In this document: piece after piece, positions 62,601-64,000 of the stretch
How the letters are laid out: every line of letters starts with the position of its first letter
Numbering within the stretch: position 1 is the first letter of the stretch
DNA from: Tupaia tana
Lineage: Eukaryota > Chordata > Mammalia > Scandentia > Tupaiidae
NCBI GenBank assembly: GCA_026018925.1
Contig: JAKSZU010000013.1
Span: forward strand, 80,819,791-80,883,790
Length of the DNA stretch: 64,000 nucleotides
Direction: 5' to 3'
Made by a program: the position numbers and the translations under genes
Notes under the pieces: model-generated
What the model saw: the letters and a program-made list of their open reading frames with translations, nothing else
The model's database searches: none
What the model was told of the DNA's origin: nothing

Positions 62601-62866
62601 CTAAGATATGGAGAGAAACTGGAGAGCTATTTAACCAGATCCATGGATGCTGGTGACCAGGGAAGTCCAGGGATGTCACCAGTGTTACCACCAGAGGAGA
62701 GACAGTCCCAGAAGAAATGCTTGGTAGATATGATCACTCCCAGACTTGACACCACAGCTCCAAAACTGCAGGCAGAGTACCGAATAGAAAACAACCTTGC
62801 ACAATCAAACCTCCCCAAAAAAAGAATATCACAGCAACCACTCAGAAAGTCAGGCAGGAGCATTCT
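62601..62866 (+). CDS. candidate protein-coding exon (internal), unknown gene
   Basis: The exon would begin after the AG at 62,599-62,600, preceded by a T/C-rich tract, and end before GTAAGT at 62,867-62,872, a consensus donor. The frame set by the ATG at 62,643 stays open from the acceptor: 88 codons and two extra bases, so length 266 nt, donor phase 2. The peptide starts LRYGEKLESYLTRSMDAG, has SPVLPPEERQSQKKC in the middle and ends LRKSGRSI. It is polar, with proline and basic clusters; no domain, signal peptide or membrane segment. In the adjacent intron the frame stops at once (TAA at 62,868). I do not recognise the protein. It could also be a pseudoexon by chance. No repeat overlaps it. 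Confidence 0.45.
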
Positions 62867-63142
62867 GTAAGTAGCTTTTCATTTGCATGTTATACATTTG
62901 TTCTAAACCCTAAGTGGAATGTAGGGATGGGCCTTTATACTGGATGTGGCACATGAAAATGAGTACACAGCAAAGACAGAACTGGAGAGCAGTTTAGAAA
63001 CTATTACTGAGATAGTTTTCTCCTGGAAAATTCCTTGATGAGAAAATGTGCAATTAGAAATCATAATATGGGAGAATAGACTAGTAAGGGCCTGCCTTTT
63101 TTGTAAGGTAGAAGTCTAATTCAGTCCCTAAGTTGCACTATG
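62867..63142. other. unclassified AT-rich sequence after candidate exon
   Basis: No repeat or gene landmark. Starts with the donor GTAAGT. Confidence 0.3.
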
Positions 63143-63226
63143 AAGTTGTCGGCAAAGTGAAATTCATGACATATTTTTCTGCTTTTCTACGCAAAAATGA
63201 GTCGTGGACTTTCCTGACAACCAATA
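63143..63226. mobile_element. palindromic mariner-like MITE, copy 4
   Basis: Left arm AAGTTGTCGGCAAAGTGAAATTCATGACA, centre TATTTTTCTGCTTTTCTACG, right arm GAGTCGTGGACTTTCCTGACAACC. It is the most diverged copy; it keeps the ATTTTTCTG...TTTTCTA core and the reversed arm order. Confidence 0.65.
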
Positions 63227-63382
63227 TATAAAATTCCCATTTCATAGGTTAAAAATGGTTAAAAACTGGCAATTTCCTATGGCTCCATCTAATATTACGT
63301 ACGCATTTTGTAAAGGGGAAGATTATGGACTCCAAATGATACTTTTTCAGCACAATCATATGTCAGAAATCATAGGAAGTGA

Positions 63383-63390
<8 letters not shown>

Positions 63391-63413
<23 letters not shown>

Positions 63414-63415
63414 GT
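63391..63415. repeat. (TG)n microsatellite
   Basis: Twelve uninterrupted TG units. Confidence 0.95.
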
Positions 63416-63429
63416 AAAATCTATTTCCT

Positions 63430-63800
63430 CACACACTGACCCTGGATCTCCAGGTCTTTGTATCTGCTTTCTCTCCCATAGCATACTCTTCCACTGAGAG
63501 CTACACCCACTCATTTAGGGCTCTGCTCAAACATCAAAGAGCACTTTCTTGATAAATTTATCTACAATAACATCCCATCACTCTGTCTCTTATAAGGCTT
63601 TATTTTTTCTAAGCATTTATCATCATCTACCATATTTTGGACTTTTTATTCTTTGTCTCCAACTTGCAAAATGAAAAATTTGCAGAAGTAAGGACATTGC
63701 CAGATTTCATTTGCAGCGCTTTCTCTACTGTCTAGGATGCTGTATACCACATGACAGAATTTGATACATGATGGTCAAACAATGACTGAGACTCCACAGC
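63430..63800 (+). mobile_element. L2 LINE 3' part
   Basis: CAGGTCTTTGTATCTGCTTTCTC, ATACTCTTCCACTGAGAG, AGGGCTCTGCTCAAACATC, TTGATAAATTTATC, ACTCTGTCTCTTATAAGG and TTTGGACTTTTTATTC/TTTGCAGAAGTAAGG follow the L2 3' order. The + frame 63,204-63,497 overlaps MITE, GT repeat and L2 and is not a gene. Confidence 0.55.
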
Positions 63801-64000
63801 CCAAGCATTGCACTAGTATGGAGAAGAAAGTATAAAAGAAAGAAAAGGTAGAGGTGGAATGGGGGGTGGCTAGTGGTGGAAGACAAAAAGGCAAATAAAG
63901 AATGGTTAATTCTTCTGTGAAAATCCTATCCTAAATTTTCCTCTTTTTCTTGGGCCTTTGCTCTTGAAGCTATTATACATTTCTGCTTATTGTCTCAGTT
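63801..64000. other. unclassified sequence at window end
   Basis: No recognised feature. Confidence 0.3.

Noticed and set aside
63204-63497. 97-codon + frame
   Set aside because: It spans the end of a MITE, a TG microsatellite (Cys-Val repeat) and L2.
1-64000. CRISPR array, operon, riboswitch or other bacterial features
   Set aside because: The sequence is plainly mammalian nuclear DNA; the spaced repeats are dispersed SINEs.

Overview
This is a 64 kb stretch of placental-mammal nuclear DNA, intergenic or intronic, with no complete protein-coding gene. It is AT-rich, has no CpG island, and carries the usual fossils of mammalian genomes: MIR, L2, hAT-Charlie elements of the MER20 and MER58 kind, a MaLR-type solo LTR and old L1. 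On top of these lies a dense layer of a younger tRNA-derived SINE that I cannot match to a named family. The species is not decidable from the sequence alone; the ancient repeats say eutherian, and the SINE and a short mariner-like palindrome are the lineage-specific markers. All family names here come from reading and memory, not from a database search.

Names used below. SINE-1 is about 250-270 bp. Its tRNA-like head begins GGGACCAGCAGTTAG and has a box A match (TAGCGTAATGG) and a box B match (GGTTCGAGTCC). The body contains CCCAAGATCCCGAGAGG and a C-run/G-run palindrome, followed by a CT-rich tract, a conserved tail CCCTATAGCAAAAACCTCT and an A-rich end. Many copies have clear 9-17 bp target-site duplications (TSDs) that start in A-runs, as L1-driven insertion leaves. 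SINE-1old is a diverged relative (heads such as GGGGCTGGCAGGTGGT). SINE-2 is a different, older tRNA-like SINE with a 3' end in ATTTATT/GAGAGACAGA. SINE-3 is a third old GA-rich element, possibly a SINE-2 variant.

Layout. 0-8.5 kb: old repeats (SINE-2, SINE-1old, L2, MIR, a MaLR LTR at 6.46-6.86 kb). 8.5-35 kb: old repeats with SINE-1 insertions, two palindromic MITEs, a 200 bp repeat present twice, and a 65 bp tandem duplication. 35.5-39.7 kb: an old L1 ORF2-to-3' stretch (L1M-like) broken by six or more SINEs and a MITE. 41.5-43.5 kb: a second old L1 3' part. 44.9-45.9 kb: an L2 split by a SINE-1 with a long A/G tail. 48-54.9 kb: six SINE-1 copies, one of them a composite with an inverted piece. 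55.3-61.05 kb: a younger L1, with an endonuclease piece (55.31-55.74), an unrelated gap holding a near-perfect hairpin, then reverse transcriptase to 3' end (57.03-61.05) split by three SINE-1 copies with TSDs. 61-64 kb: SINE-2, a possible protein-coding exon (62,601-62,866), a MITE and L2.

The one candidate for host coding sequence is that exon: 88 open codons between a strong polypyrimidine tract/AG and a GTAAGT donor. Nearly all other open frames are translations of SINE, L1, L2 or simple repeats. The most interesting items are the SINE-1 family, the four-copy mariner-like MITE, the 27 bp-arm hairpin at 56,115-56,181, the composite SINE at 48,659-48,989 and the candidate exon.
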